DNA of 39,970 bases from Spirochaetia bacterium (GTDB lineage: Bacteria; Spirochaetota; Spirochaetia; CADAEX01), in assembly GCA_017649605.1 (NCBI GenBank), contig JAGCGL010000133.1, positions 1-39,970 on the forward strand, read 5' to 3'. Under the pieces are notes generated by a model. That model saw only the letters and a list, made by a program, of their open reading frames with translations. It did no database searches and was not told the DNA's origin. Position 1 is the first letter of the stretch; each line of letters begins with the position of its first letter. A program made the position numbers and the translations under genes. Of the stretch, positions 1-7,116 are shown in pieces.

Positions 1-63
1 AACCCTTATGCCTGAGGCACCAGATCCTAAGTCTGGCGTGTCTGCCAGTTTCACCACTCTCGC
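1..63 (-). tRNA. tRNA-Leu(UAG), 3' part missing at window edge
   Basis: Read on the minus strand, the gene starts GCGAGAGTGGTGAAACTGG at position 63 and runs off the left edge. The D-arm with CTGGCAGACAC, the anticodon arm and the start of a long variable arm are visible. The anticodon loop is CTTAGGA, giving anticodon UAG (leucine). The long variable arm fits a class II tRNA. The T-arm and acceptor 3' strand lie outside the window. Confidence 0.9.
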
Positions 64-123
64 TTTATAACTTTTTCCAAAGAAATAGTCAATACGAAAT
101 ACTAAAAAAATTAAAGTTCAGTG

Positions 124-2001
124 TCAACCCATAAGGGATGTACGCACCTTGCGCATATAGCGCACTTTCCTCAGAGAAACCTGCACCGGCCGCCCCTCTG
201 GAATCTCATCACCTGTCAGGATCATATCGTTTCCCGACCTCTTGAGCTGGAGAGGTTTTATAAGCAAGGGCTCCTCTGCCCCAAGAGAAAGCTCAAGGAA
301 TGCACCGCCCACCTCCATAACATGCTGGCACAGCCGTACTTTTCTGTTATAATCAATCCCCCTGGCCTCCATAATCTCATACCTGGCACTGCCGCTTTCC
401 AGCTGATCCTCAGTAAGAATAAGCTTCCGATGCACTCTGTCGGTCAGGATATCCTTCTGCTCCTGGGTTATATCCAAGGTTTCTATCTTCTTTAAAAGCC
501 TGTCGGCGATATTTTTTCTTTTTGCCCTGGCGGCCGGCTTTTCATAGCTCTGGAACCTGTTGAAATCAGGCCCTCTCACCACAGGGGTAAGGACGCCGGA
601 GCTTTTATTCTCCATAGGGAGCGCAAGACTCTGTCCCGATACGCTCTCCACCACTTTCATGGCTTCGGAGGACTCTTCATCAGAAATCAGATAAAGCCCT
701 TCGCCCAATTTCTCCTTTACATATTTTTTGAAGGTGCTGTTGTTGTCCAAAAGATTGGAGAACCGCTGGTCCACCTTGATGACACACCCCTGGTAAACTG
801 CTATGCCCTGGCATTCTTCCTCCCAGCTTTTAAGGGAGAAAAGGATATTCTGAGGCAGCTGTGAGCCCGACTTTTCCTCAAGCATCCTGATAAAATCAGA
901 GACATTAATTCCAGAACGGATTCCCCGCATAAAGCTTTCACGGGTTACCTCCCAGCGGCTTATGACATCCAGTTTCCTGATTTCGGAATAGAAGGCAAGG
1001 GTCAAATTCTCTTTTAAGTTAAGTGTACCCTGGACATAGAGTGAGAAATCTGGCTGCACCACTATCTTCCCCTCTTCTGCCGGCACAGCAGGAGTCAGCT
1101 TTCTAAGACCTGTACCCTCTTCTACCGCAAGTGCTGACTTAAGAAGATGATCCTTATGTGCCTGTATATCGCCTGAATCCAGGCCGGATAAATATGCGGT
1201 GCACTTTACCAGCCGGGCAAATGAGCGGTCGGGATAAGAGCGGTCTGCCCTTAGATTCTCGTATATAAGAGCATCCAGCGGATCATCATCCAGATAGGAC
1301 TGGATAAAGAACAGGCTGACCTCTGAATTATCAAGGGAGAAAAGATCTGTGAAATTCTCCTTGGCTGGAACCAGATGCCGTCCCGACTTATTGAGCAGAG
1401 AGTTTTTCAAGAGGATTCCCTTTATTATCTCCTCAAATTCTGGCGCCAGACTGCTGCCTGGAATAAAAGCTGTATTTTTTCCTTTTTTCGCCATAAGAGC
1501 CGAAATATAGGCGGCAATGACCGGGACATCATACCATGAATACTTTGAATTATTCTTAATCTGAGCTTTTTTGCATCCGAACAGCAGGTCCATATCTATA
1601 ACCTGCTTTTTAAGCTCTTCCTGGAAAAGAGGCGAGATAACAACATGCTGAACCCCTTTTTCTTCCCTTACAGGGCATATCAGAAGGCGTTCCTCCAGAT
1701 TCATAAGGCGGGTATAGAAGCTGTAATAGGGTTCTTCGCCGCCTAAAAGGGAATAGAGCTGCTCCATACTTGGCTTTCCCAGAAAATCTATGGCGGAAAG
1801 GAGAGTGGCATCGGAACTGTCAATCATGGAGATAATCTGGTCAAGATTGGATTTCTTTAAAAGAAATGTCTCAAGCTGATCCAGCAGATTATGCTTGTTG
1901 AAAGGGGTATGGATATCCCCCAGATAGTTACGGACCAGGTCAAAGAAGGCCTGATCGCTTAAATCAAAAAAAAGCTTACGCCATTCCTCGGTAGGTTTCA
2001 T
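124..2001 (-). CDS. Helicase-associated (PF13625-type) protein without a helicase motor
   Basis: A 625-residue soluble protein. Residues about 312-411 have the pattern of the domain found beside XPB/Ssl2-type helicases (PF13625): IVVQPDFSLYV, then a Ser-rich helix (RESFMRGIRSG), then LPQNILFSLKSWEEE and a strand ending in IKVD. No Walker A, DEAD/DEAH box or other ATPase motif is visible in the chain, so it cannot be a helicase alone. The N-terminal 300 residues are mainly helical and not recognised. It starts 26 nt inside the end of the upstream acyltransferase gene, so the two are probably cotranscribed. The role is unknown; a DNA-repair or sporulation-like accessory role would be a guess from the domain only. 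The assignment is by motif pattern, not by search. Confidence 0.75.
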   Translation of the reverse strand: MKPTEEWRKLFFDLSDQAFFDLVRNYLGDIHTPFNKHNLLDQLETFLLKKSNLDQIISMIDSSDATLLSAIDFLGKPSMEQLYSLLGGEEPYYSFYTRLMNLEERLLICPVREEKGVQHVVISPLFQEELKKQVIDMDLLFGCKKAQIKNNSKYSWYDVPVIAAYISALMAKKGKNTAFIPGSSLAPEFEEIIKGILLKNSLLNKSGRHLVPAKENFTDLFSLDNSEVSLFFIQSYLDDDPLDALIYENLRADRSYPDRSFARLVKCTAYLSGLDSGDIQAHKDHLLKSALAVEEGTGLRKLTPAVPAEEGKIVVQPDFSLYVQGTLNLKENLTLAFYSEIRKLDVISRWEVTRESFMRGIRSGINVSDFIRMLEEKSGSQLPQNILFSLKSWEEECQGIAVYQGCVIKVDQRFSNLLDNNSTFKKYVKEKLGEGLYLISDEESSEAMKVVESVSGQSLALPMENKSSGVLTPVVRGPDFNRFQSYEKPAARAKRKNIADRLLKKIETLDITQEQKDILTDRVHRKLILTEDQLESGSARYEIMEARGIDYNRKVRLCQHVMEVGGAFLELSLGAEEPLLIKPLQLKRSGNDMILTGDEIPEGRPVQVSLRKVRYMRKVRTSLMG

Positions 2002-2743
2002 CTATATATTCCAGAAGTTGTCGCTGTTCCTTCTTCCCTGCTCCATCAATGGTTATAGCAGGACCGAACGCCATGTGGATGGTGCGGCCTGGGTAGATGT
2101 CGCCGATTGTGCTTAAGATTTTTCCATTCTCCCAGAAATCGGTCTTTACAGCGCAGGGGACCACAGGAACTCCTGCCCGTTTTGCCAGCTTGACTGCCAG
2201 GGAGTTGAATGTGGCTGGATCAAACCCTTTGCATCGGGTACCCTGAGGGAACAGCACCACAGACTTTCCTTCCTGCAGCGCCGCAGCTCCATCCTTCATA
2301 ACCTTGTCCAGATCCACTTTAGGTTCCCTTCTCTCCAGGGCAATAGGATTGAAAAGGCGCATTATAGGACCGAAGGCCCAGCCTGTAACCAGGCTTTTCT
2401 TGACCACAAATGTGACAGGTTTAAGATTATCCATTATAGTTGGAAAAAGGAGGGTCTCAAGAGTGCTCTGGTGATTTGCGGCAATGACCACGCCGCCGGA
2501 AACCGAGCGGATATTATCAAGGCCTGTGATCTCGATACAGCCCCCGACTGCCTCGCACAGTTCTATCACCTCGTTGCTTCCCTGGATAATGGGAGCCATC
2601 CCCTCTCCTTTTATTACAGCTTTACGGGTTCTGAACAGCTTTTTAATGAACTCCTTATAGAAATAGAACTTCTTTAAAAATGGCAGCCTGCCACCCTGAT
2701 ATACCGGTTTTCCGGCTGTAATATAGCTGTTTCCTTCTATCAC
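1976..2743 (-). CDS. plsC: PlsC-like 1-acylglycerol-3-phosphate acyltransferase
   Basis: Membrane-associated transferase expected to acylate lysophosphatidic acid to phosphatidic acid in phospholipid synthesis. Block I is NHQSTLET and block III is FPQGTR, followed by VPVVPCAVKT. The usual catalytic His-x4-Asp is His-x4-Glu here, and FPEGTR has Gln for Glu; both changes also occur together in an alphaproteobacterial-type branch (KHQSAWET/FPQGTR), so this is a subfamily trait rather than decay. I place the start at the GTG at 2743 (255 aa) because AAGGAG sits six bases upstream. An ATG at 2866 would add 41 residues but would abut tRNA-His and run through a TATACT promoter box at 2767-2772. The last 26 nt overlap the next gene. 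Confidence 0.82.
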   Translation of the reverse strand: MIEGNSYITAGKPVYQGGRLPFLKKFYFYKEFIKKLFRTRKAVIKGEGMAPIIQGSNEVIELCEAVGGCIEITGLDNIRSVSGGVVIAANHQSTLETLLFPTIMDNLKPVTFVVKKSLVTGWAFGPIMRLFNPIALERREPKVDLDKVMKDGAAALQEGKSVVLFPQGTRCKGFDPATFNSLAVKLAKRAGVPVVPCAVKTDFWENGKILSTIGDIYPGRTIHMAFGPAITIDGAGKKEQRQLLEYIDETYRGMA

Positions 2744-2766
2744 GGCCAACTCCTTACGAAATAATG

Positions 2767-2795
2767 AGTATACCACGTTTTTTTCATAATTTCCA
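2767..2795 (-). promoter_or_regulatory. Probable promoter of the plsC-like gene
   Basis: On the minus strand TATACT (2767-2772) is a good -10 box. The hexamer 17 bases upstream (2790-2795) is TGGAAA, a weak -35. The predicted transcript would begin near 2760, leaving a leader of about 17 nt that holds the AAGGAG site at 2750-2755. This is the main reason for choosing the GTG start at 2743. Confidence 0.5.
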
Positions 2796-2816
2796 GTCTT
2801 TTCTTCCAAAGGGTTG

Positions 2817-2846
2817 TTGACAAAAAGTCTATTTTGTTGGCATATT
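2817..2846 (+). promoter_or_regulatory. Probable promoter of the tRNA-His-Arg-Lys cluster
   Basis: A perfect TTGACA (2817-2822) is followed after 18 bases by CATATT (2841-2846), with TATTAT at 2843-2848 as a second choice at 20 bases. Transcription would begin about 14 nt before tRNA-His. It lies beside the divergent promoter of the plsC-like gene. Confidence 0.55.
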
Positions 2847-2866
2847 ATCTGTTGCATGGTGGGCAT

Positions 2867-2939
2867 GGTGGGTATAGTTCAGCGGTAGAGCACCGGATTG
2901 TGGATCCGGTTGTCGTGGGTTCGAACCCCACTACCCACC
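2867..2939 (+). tRNA. tRNA-His(GUG)
   Basis: Full cloverleaf. Acceptor GTGGGTA (2868-2874) pairs with TACCCAC (2932-2938). The extra G at 2867 (G-1) faces C at 2939, the identity pair of tRNA-His. The anticodon loop is TTGTGGA (GUG), and the T-loop is GGGTTCGAACCCC. No CCA is encoded. Confidence 0.97.
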
Positions 2940-2946
2940 CGAAGAA

Positions 2947-3020
2947 GCACCCGTAGCTCAATTGGATAGAGCGTCGGACTTCGAATCCGCAGGTTGCAGG
3001 TTCGATCCCTGTCGGGTGTA
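2947..3020 (+). tRNA. tRNA-Arg(UCG)
   Basis: Acceptor GCACCCG (2947-2953) pairs with CGGGTGT (3013-3019), with a G:U at the first pair, and the discriminator is A at 3020. The anticodon loop CTTCGAA gives UCG, reading CGA/CGG-type arginine codons. The T-loop is TTCGATCC. CCA is not encoded. It lies 7 nt after tRNA-His, in the same transcript. Confidence 0.96.
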
Positions 3021-3032
3021 AATAAAACAATT

Positions 3033-3105
3033 GGGCCGCTAGCTCAGCTGGTAGAGCAGCAGACTCTTAATCTGCGGGTCAAAGGTTCGATCCCTTTGCG
3101 GCTCA
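3033..3105 (+). tRNA. tRNA-Lys(CUU)
   Basis: Acceptor GGGCCGC (3033-3039) pairs with GCGGCTC (3098-3104), and A at 3105 is the discriminator. The anticodon loop CTCTTAA gives CUU (lysine, AAG). D-arm and T-arm are standard. No CCA is encoded. It is the last gene of the tRNA cluster before the terminator at 3111. Confidence 0.96.
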
Positions 3106-3110
3106 AACAA

Positions 3111-3141
3111 AAAGGCAATCCTTTCCGGATTGCCTTTTTTT
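3111..3141. terminator. Two-way intrinsic terminator between tRNA cluster and icd
   Basis: Stem AAAGGCAATCC (3111-3121) pairs with GGATTGCCTTT (3127-3137) around a 5-nt loop. T's continue to 3141 on the plus strand, and an A-rich run (CAAACAAAAA) precedes the stem, which gives a U-tract on the minus strand. It can therefore stop both the tRNA transcript and icd, whose stop codon is 20 nt away. Confidence 0.9.
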
Positions 3142-3159
3142 ATCCTCTTTGCCAGGATA

Positions 3160-4368
3160 TCATCTCATGTTTTCAATAATATATTTGCCGAATGTGCTGG
3201 TGGAAACCTTCTCTGCCCCTTCCATAAGACGGGCAAAGTCATAGGTCACCTTCTTGGATTTTATAGTCTTGGCAATACCGGTCTCAAGCAGCTTTCCAGC
3301 CTCCTTCCAGCCCATGAACTCAAGCATCATGCCGGCCGAGAGGATCATGGAGCATGGGTTTACCATATCCAGGTTGGCATACTTCGGCGCAGTACCATGG
3401 GTGGCTTCGAAAATACCCACCATCTCCTTGTAGTTGATGTTGGCACCAGGTGCAATACCTATGCCGCCCACCTGTGCGGCAAGTGCATCTGACATATAGT
3501 CGCCGTTGAGGTTCAATGTGGCGATAACGTCGTGGTCGGCCGGCCGGGTAAGAATCTGCTGCAGGAAGGCATCGGCTATGCAGTCCTTGATTATGATTGT
3601 TCCCTCCGGCGGATTTGCACCAGCCTCTTCGGCTGTCATAACCTTGCCCGGATACTCCCGTTTTGCCAGTTCGTAACCCCAGTTGCGGAAAGCCCCTTCG
3701 GTATACTTCATTATATTGCCCTTATGCACCAGGGTTATGTACTTGCGGTTATTTGCTATTGCATATTCAATTGCAGCCCGTACCAGCCGTTCGGTCCTCT
3801 CCTTGCTCACCGGCTTTATGCCGATGCCCGACTCTTTATGGATATCCCAGCCGAACTCAGCCTTGAGGAATGCGGCCAGCTTCTCGGTCTTTGCATCTCC
3901 GGCAGGAGTCTCAAAACCAGCATAGACATCCTCGGTGTTCTCTCTGAACACCACCATATCAACCAGCTGCGGATTCTTTACTGGAGAAGGAACACCATCA
4001 AAGTATTTTACAGGGCGGAGGCACACATAGAGGTCCAGCTTCTGCCGCAGAGCCACATTAAGGCTCCTCCGGCCGCCACCTACTGGAGTTGTCAGAGGCC
4101 CTTTAAGCCCCACCCTGTACTCCTGGAATGCAGCCAGAGTCTCTTCCGGCAGCCAGTCGCCAACTTTGTTGAAGGCTTTTTCTCCTGCAAGCACCTCTTT
4201 CCATTCAATCTTCCTCTTTCCGCCGTAGGCAAGGCGCACTGCCTCGTCAATGACAGGAAGGGCTGTCCGGGTTATATCCGGTCCGGTACCATCACCTTCG
4301 ATATATGGAATAATGGGATTATCTGGGACTATGAACTGTCCGTTTCTCATTGAAATCTTTGTGCCCAT
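3160..4368 (-). CDS. icd: NADP-dependent isocitrate dehydrogenase
   Basis: Converts isocitrate to 2-oxoglutarate with CO2 release; cytosolic, homodimeric in the family. The chain (402 aa from the ATG at 4368) follows the E. coli Icd pattern: substrate segment RSLNVALRQ with the Ser used for AceK control in enterics, [13 protein letters not shown], the metal-binding aspartates in DCIADAF and [10 protein letters not shown], and HGTAPKYA. The Lys-Tyr after HGTAP marks NADP rather than NAD use. AAAGGAGT lies five bases before the ATG at 4368; an in-frame start 11 codons upstream lacks a site. Treponemes generally have a very incomplete TCA cycle, so the likely use is 2-oxoglutarate for glutamate and NADPH supply (inference). 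Confidence 0.95.
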   Translation of the reverse strand: MGTKISMRNGQFIVPDNPIIPYIEGDGTGPDITRTALPVIDEAVRLAYGGKRKIEWKEVLAGEKAFNKVGDWLPEETLAAFQEYRVGLKGPLTTPVGGGRRSLNVALRQKLDLYVCLRPVKYFDGVPSPVKNPQLVDMVVFRENTEDVYAGFETPAGDAKTEKLAAFLKAEFGWDIHKESGIGIKPVSKERTERLVRAAIEYAIANNRKYITLVHKGNIMKYTEGAFRNWGYELAKREYPGKVMTAEEAGANPPEGTIIIKDCIADAFLQQILTRPADHDVIATLNLNGDYMSDALAAQVGGIGIAPGANINYKEMVGIFEATHGTAPKYANLDMVNPCSMILSAGMMLEFMGWKEAGKLLETGIAKTIKSKKVTYDFARLMEGAEKVSTSTFGKYIIENMR

Positions 4369-4391
4369 ATCAACTCCTTTTTTATGTGAAT

Positions 4392-4420
4392 ATAATAACA
4401 TATTGCTCTTTTCTTGCCAA
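4392..4420 (-). promoter_or_regulatory. icd promoter
   Basis: On the minus strand TTGGCA (4415-4420), a 17-bp spacer and TATTAT (4392-4397) form a strong sigma-70-type promoter. The transcript would start near 4385, giving a short leader with AAAGGAGT. Its -35 shares five bases with the -35 of the opposite promoter at 4414-4442. Confidence 0.75.
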
Positions 4421-4442
4421 CTCTAAAGTGGTATGATATATT
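4414..4442 (+). promoter_or_regulatory. Promoter of the TPR lipoprotein/transglycosylase pair, probably leaderless
   Basis: TTGCCA (4414-4419), a 17-bp spacer and TATATT (4437-4442) make a good promoter. The ATG of the next gene is at 4452, nine bases past the -10, so the mRNA would begin about 2-3 nt before the start codon. No Shine-Dalgarno site precedes that ATG. Confidence 0.7.
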
Positions 4443-4451
4443 TCATTGAAT

Positions 4452-5510
4452 ATGAAAAAAAGTACCTGCATATCAATACTTTTTCTCTCTCTTTTCCTGA
4501 TGCTGGGCGCCTCCTGCAGCAAGGACATGTATACAGCAGGAATGGACAAAGTCCAGAAAAGCGAGTTCGAAGCCCTGGCCTCCTCCCTGGAGAAAAGTAC
4601 CGACTACGAGAAAAACTATATCCGTATGATGCAGATATATAACTTCCTGGAAAAGAAGGAAGATCCGGAGCTCCTCTCTGTATTCCTTACCGACTATGTG
4701 GACAATCACCCGGAAGATCCTTTCAACGCCTACTATCTTTTCACTGTGGCAAGCCGTTATAAGCAGCAGGGAGCTGCTCCCTTTGCCCACTATTACTTCA
4801 GCCGGATTCTACACAGCTACACCGATGTCACCTACCAGGAGCAGTCTATCCATTTCCTGTGCCTTAAAGAAATACTTGGAAACAGCCAGGACCTGGATGA
4901 GAAGATAGAATGCTACAAGGAGCTGATAAACCGTTTCTCTGACAAAATAAACCCTGGGGAGATCTACTTTTATCTTGGGGACTGCTATGGAGAGGCAGGC
5001 CAGTGGGACCTGGCGGCTCAAGCATATAAGAAATTTCTTAGCGAAAGCGATGCCACAGTACCTGGAAACTCCTCGGCCCGTGAGTATGCCACCGATTTCG
5101 AGGCCTATTACACCACACGGGTAACCTGGAGCTATGCCAGCCTGGATGAACTTATAAGCAATGTGACTGCAGCCCTTAAGAGCAGAAAATCATCCGAGAT
5201 AAATAAATATACATCCAAGGTCAAATTCTTCATGTCCTCTTGGGAAGAGCAGGAGGCAAGTCAGGAAAACCTGGCCACCACAAATATAGCCAGTTTTATA
5301 AACAACAGCACCAGAGTGAACAAAGAACTGGATAAGATTTCCAATGCCCAGGAGGCCTACCTCAAGACATCGGGCTGGGACTTCAGAATGAACACCTGGT
5401 ATTTCTACTTCAGAAGAATAAATTTCCCTGCAAACCCCGAGATCCACGGAAACTGGGAATGGGCAGGAATCTATCTGGGAGACAGAGTTTTCAGCAGATC
5501 CAATGAATAG
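4452..5510 (+). CDS. TPR-type lipoprotein
   Basis: A 352-residue predicted lipoprotein. The signal peptide runs from MKKSTC through a hydrophobic core to the lipobox LGASC (Cys22). Residues about 50-190 are helical with TPR-like pairs, clearest around IYFYLGDCYGEAGQWDLAAQAYKK. The C-terminal third is not recognised. I use the ATG at 4452; the in-frame TTG two codons earlier would lie inside the likely untranslated start of the transcript. It overlaps the following transglycosylase gene by 8 nt, so a role in cell-wall remodelling or in positioning that enzyme is an inference from context. No specific function is known to me. Confidence 0.85.
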   Translation: MKKSTCISILFLSLFLMLGASCSKDMYTAGMDKVQKSEFEALASSLEKSTDYEKNYIRMMQIYNFLEKKEDPELLSVFLTDYVDNHPEDPFNAYYLFTVASRYKQQGAAPFAHYYFSRILHSYTDVTYQEQSIHFLCLKEILGNSQDLDEKIECYKELINRFSDKINPGEIYFYLGDCYGEAGQWDLAAQAYKKFLSESDATVPGNSSAREYATDFEAYYTTRVTWSYASLDELISNVTAALKSRKSSEINKYTSKVKFFMSSWEEQEASQENLATTNIASFINNSTRVNKELDKISNAQEAYLKTSGWDFRMNTWYFYFRRINFPANPEIHGNWEWAGIYLGDRVFSRSNE

Positions 5511-6768
5511 AAAGATATTTATACTCATCGTCGTTTTAGCAATCTTTGCTCCACTGTTCTCTTTTTCACAGGATAAAGGGGCAAAATCGGCGCTGCTTCC
5601 CAATGGGGGCAACCAGCTGTATGACAACTACTTCAAGAAATATACATCAAAGCAGGAGCAGAAACATCTGGCCATTATATGGGAACAGGCTGAGTACTTT
5701 GTCCCTTTTATCGAGGCAAAAGTAAAGGAGGAGGGGCTGCCCCTGGAGGTCATTTACCTCCCCTTTGTAGAATCCAACTTCAAGCCCGATGCAGTATCCA
5801 AGTCAGGAGCTACCGGACTGTGGCAGTTCATGACCAACAGCATAGAGGGCTATAATATGAAAATAAATGAATGGGTGGATGAGCGCCGTGATTTCTGGAA
5901 AGCTACCGAAGCAGCCCTTAAAAAGATCAAGTACAACTATTCGGTGCTCAAGGACTGGAACCTGGCTATAGCCGCCTATAACTGCGGGCTTGGAAAGATG
6001 AAGAGAACAGTCAGGGAAGGGGGTACTTCCGACTACTGGAAACTCTGTCAGAAAGGGCTTCTGAGCAAGGAGACAATACATTACATTCCTAAACTTCTGG
6101 CTATTTCCGACGTGCTTAAGAACAGGAGCAAGTACGGTATTAAGGACAAACAGCCAAAGCCTTTCCAATGGATCAGGATAGCCTTGAGCCAGCCTGTGGA
6201 TATACGCCTTCTGGCCAAGGAGACCGGAATACCCAGAAATATTCTGGACATAGGAAACTCCGAGCTTAAATTCTATGTGACCCCACCGGCCAAGACCGGC
6301 TATCTGCTCAAGGTGCCTGCAGACAAGGCAGAGAAGATCAAAAGCGTGACAGCCAACAAGAAGACAAAGCTCACAGACTTCCATCTTTATACTATAAAAG
6401 CCGGGGATACCCTATCCCACCTGAGCCAGCACTATGGCATCTCTATAAGCATGATCCAGAGCTTCAACAATGTGGATCCCAACAATCTCAAGATAGGGTC
6501 AAAGCTGGTTATTCCTGTAAGCGACCCTGACATAAAGCCTTATGGAGGAACCTTTGATTTATCCTCCTGGGTGCCTGATATTTCAGAAGAAGGCTTTGCC
6601 GGAGAATACACAGTGCAGGAGGGGGACACCCTGTGGTCTATAGCCAAGCTGTTCCACACCGACATCAAGCACATAGCCTACTTCAACCATCTGGAGCTGG
6701 ATTCTGTCCTCTCTATCGGGAAAACGCTCAAGGTGCCTACCCCGCCCGAGGAGATGGATTTCTTTTAA
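5503..6768 (+). CDS. mltD: MltD-type lytic murein transglycosylase with two LysM domains
   Basis: Exported murein hydrolase of the SLT family 1 type, cutting the MurNAc-GlcNAc bond with 1,6-anhydro product formation. Signal peptide at residues 1-22 (cleavage after FSFS is likely). The SLT domain covers about 60-200, with catalytic Glu90 in PFVESNF, then GLWQFM and AAYNCGLGKM. LysM domains lie at about 295-338 (YTIKAGDTL...LVIP) and 368-412 (YTVQEGDTL...LKVP), which bind glycan strands. The order SLT then LysM and the 421-residue length fit MltD-like proteins. It is translated right after the TPR lipoprotein (8-nt overlap). Unlike E. coli MltD there is no lipobox, so it is probably periplasmic and soluble. 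Confidence 0.93.
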   Translation: MNRKIFILIVVLAIFAPLFSFSQDKGAKSALLPNGGNQLYDNYFKKYTSKQEQKHLAIIWEQAEYFVPFIEAKVKEEGLPLEVIYLPFVESNFKPDAVSKSGATGLWQFMTNSIEGYNMKINEWVDERRDFWKATEAALKKIKYNYSVLKDWNLAIAAYNCGLGKMKRTVREGGTSDYWKLCQKGLLSKETIHYIPKLLAISDVLKNRSKYGIKDKQPKPFQWIRIALSQPVDIRLLAKETGIPRNILDIGNSELKFYVTPPAKTGYLLKVPADKAEKIKSVTANKKTKLTDFHLYTIKAGDTLSHLSQHYGISISMIQSFNNVDPNNLKIGSKLVIPVSDPDIKPYGGTFDLSSWVPDISEEGFAGEYTVQEGDTLWSIAKLFHTDIKHIAYFNHLELDSVLSIGKTLKVPTPPEEMDFF

Positions 6769-6785
6769 CTGCGCAGACACCCCTA

Positions 6786-6815
6786 TTGACACAAGGGCTT
6801 CCTTGGTATTACAAA
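6786..6815 (+). promoter_or_regulatory. Promoter of the zinc operon
   Basis: TTGACA (6786-6791) is perfect. Candidate -10 boxes are TTACAA (6809-6814, 17-bp spacer) and TACAAA (6810-6815, 18-bp spacer). The transcript would start near 6821, leaving a leader of about 14 nt. The -10 and start region are covered by the palindrome at 6801-6827, a layout typical of repression. Confidence 0.6.
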
Positions 6816-6827
6816 GTATTACCGAGG
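6801..6827 (+). promoter_or_regulatory. 27-bp palindromic operator candidate for the zinc operon
   Basis: The half-sites CCTTGGTATTAC (6801-6812) and GTATTACCGAGG (6816-6827) are inverted around AAA at 6813-6815. Ten of thirteen symmetric positions pair. The site overlaps the -10 box and contains the GAGG that is the only ribosome-binding match before the ATG at 6835. It does not look like a Fur/Zur box known to me. The best candidate binder is the ribbon-helix-helix protein encoded directly downstream (inference). Confidence 0.65.
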
Positions 6828-6834
6828 ATTATCT

Positions 6835-7116
6835 ATGACAGAAAAAACAGAAGTTATATCTTTCAAGGCTGACGAAGAGCTGGCCGCCCTGCTTAAGCAT
6901 ATCCCAAACAAGTCAGATTTCATAAGGAATGCTGTGCTTGAGCACATGCAGAACACCTGCCCTCTCTGCCAGGGAACCGGCCTTATTTCAGTAGCTCAGC
7001 GGGCACACTGGGACAAGTTTATAAAGACCCACTCTGTGGAGGAGTGCGAGGATTGTCACGAGCTCTATATCAAATGCAACAAAGGGGGCCACAGAAAATG
7101 CGGAAAGCACTGCTGA
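6835..7116 (+). CDS. Ribbon-helix-helix protein with a Cys/His-rich tail; candidate zinc-responsive regulator
   Basis: A 93-residue protein. Residues about 5-39 fit a CopG/MetJ-type ribbon-helix-helix: a short strand TEVISFKA, helix DEELAALLKHI, turn PNKSD and helix FIRNAVLEHMQ. The rest carries two Cys-x2-Cys pairs (C42/C45 and C71/C74), then H75, C81, H86, C89, H92 and C93, enough for one or two zinc sites. It is the first gene of the znuACB operon, and its promoter holds a palindrome. The simplest reading is a metal-sensing autorepressor of zinc uptake. I know of no characterised family with this exact build. The last 19 nt overlap znuA. Confidence 0.8.
   Translation: MTEKTEVISFKADEELAALLKHIPNKSDFIRNAVLEHMQNTCPLCQGTGLISVAQRAHWDKFIKTHSVEECEDCHELYIKCNKGGHRKCGKHC

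Noticed and set aside
64..100. TTGACT/TATAAA promoter in front of tRNA-Leu
   Set aside because: The TATAAA directly abuts the tRNA 5' end, which would put the transcript start inside the tRNA; spacing does not work, so the real start is unclear.
2845..3030. Short frame opposite the tRNA-His and tRNA-Arg genes
   Set aside because: It is a translation of tRNA genes (GIEPATCG-type peptide), a common false call.
3532..4353. Open frame of 273 codons opposite icd
   Set aside because: Antisense shadow of a highly conserved enzyme gene; no domain and no start signal.
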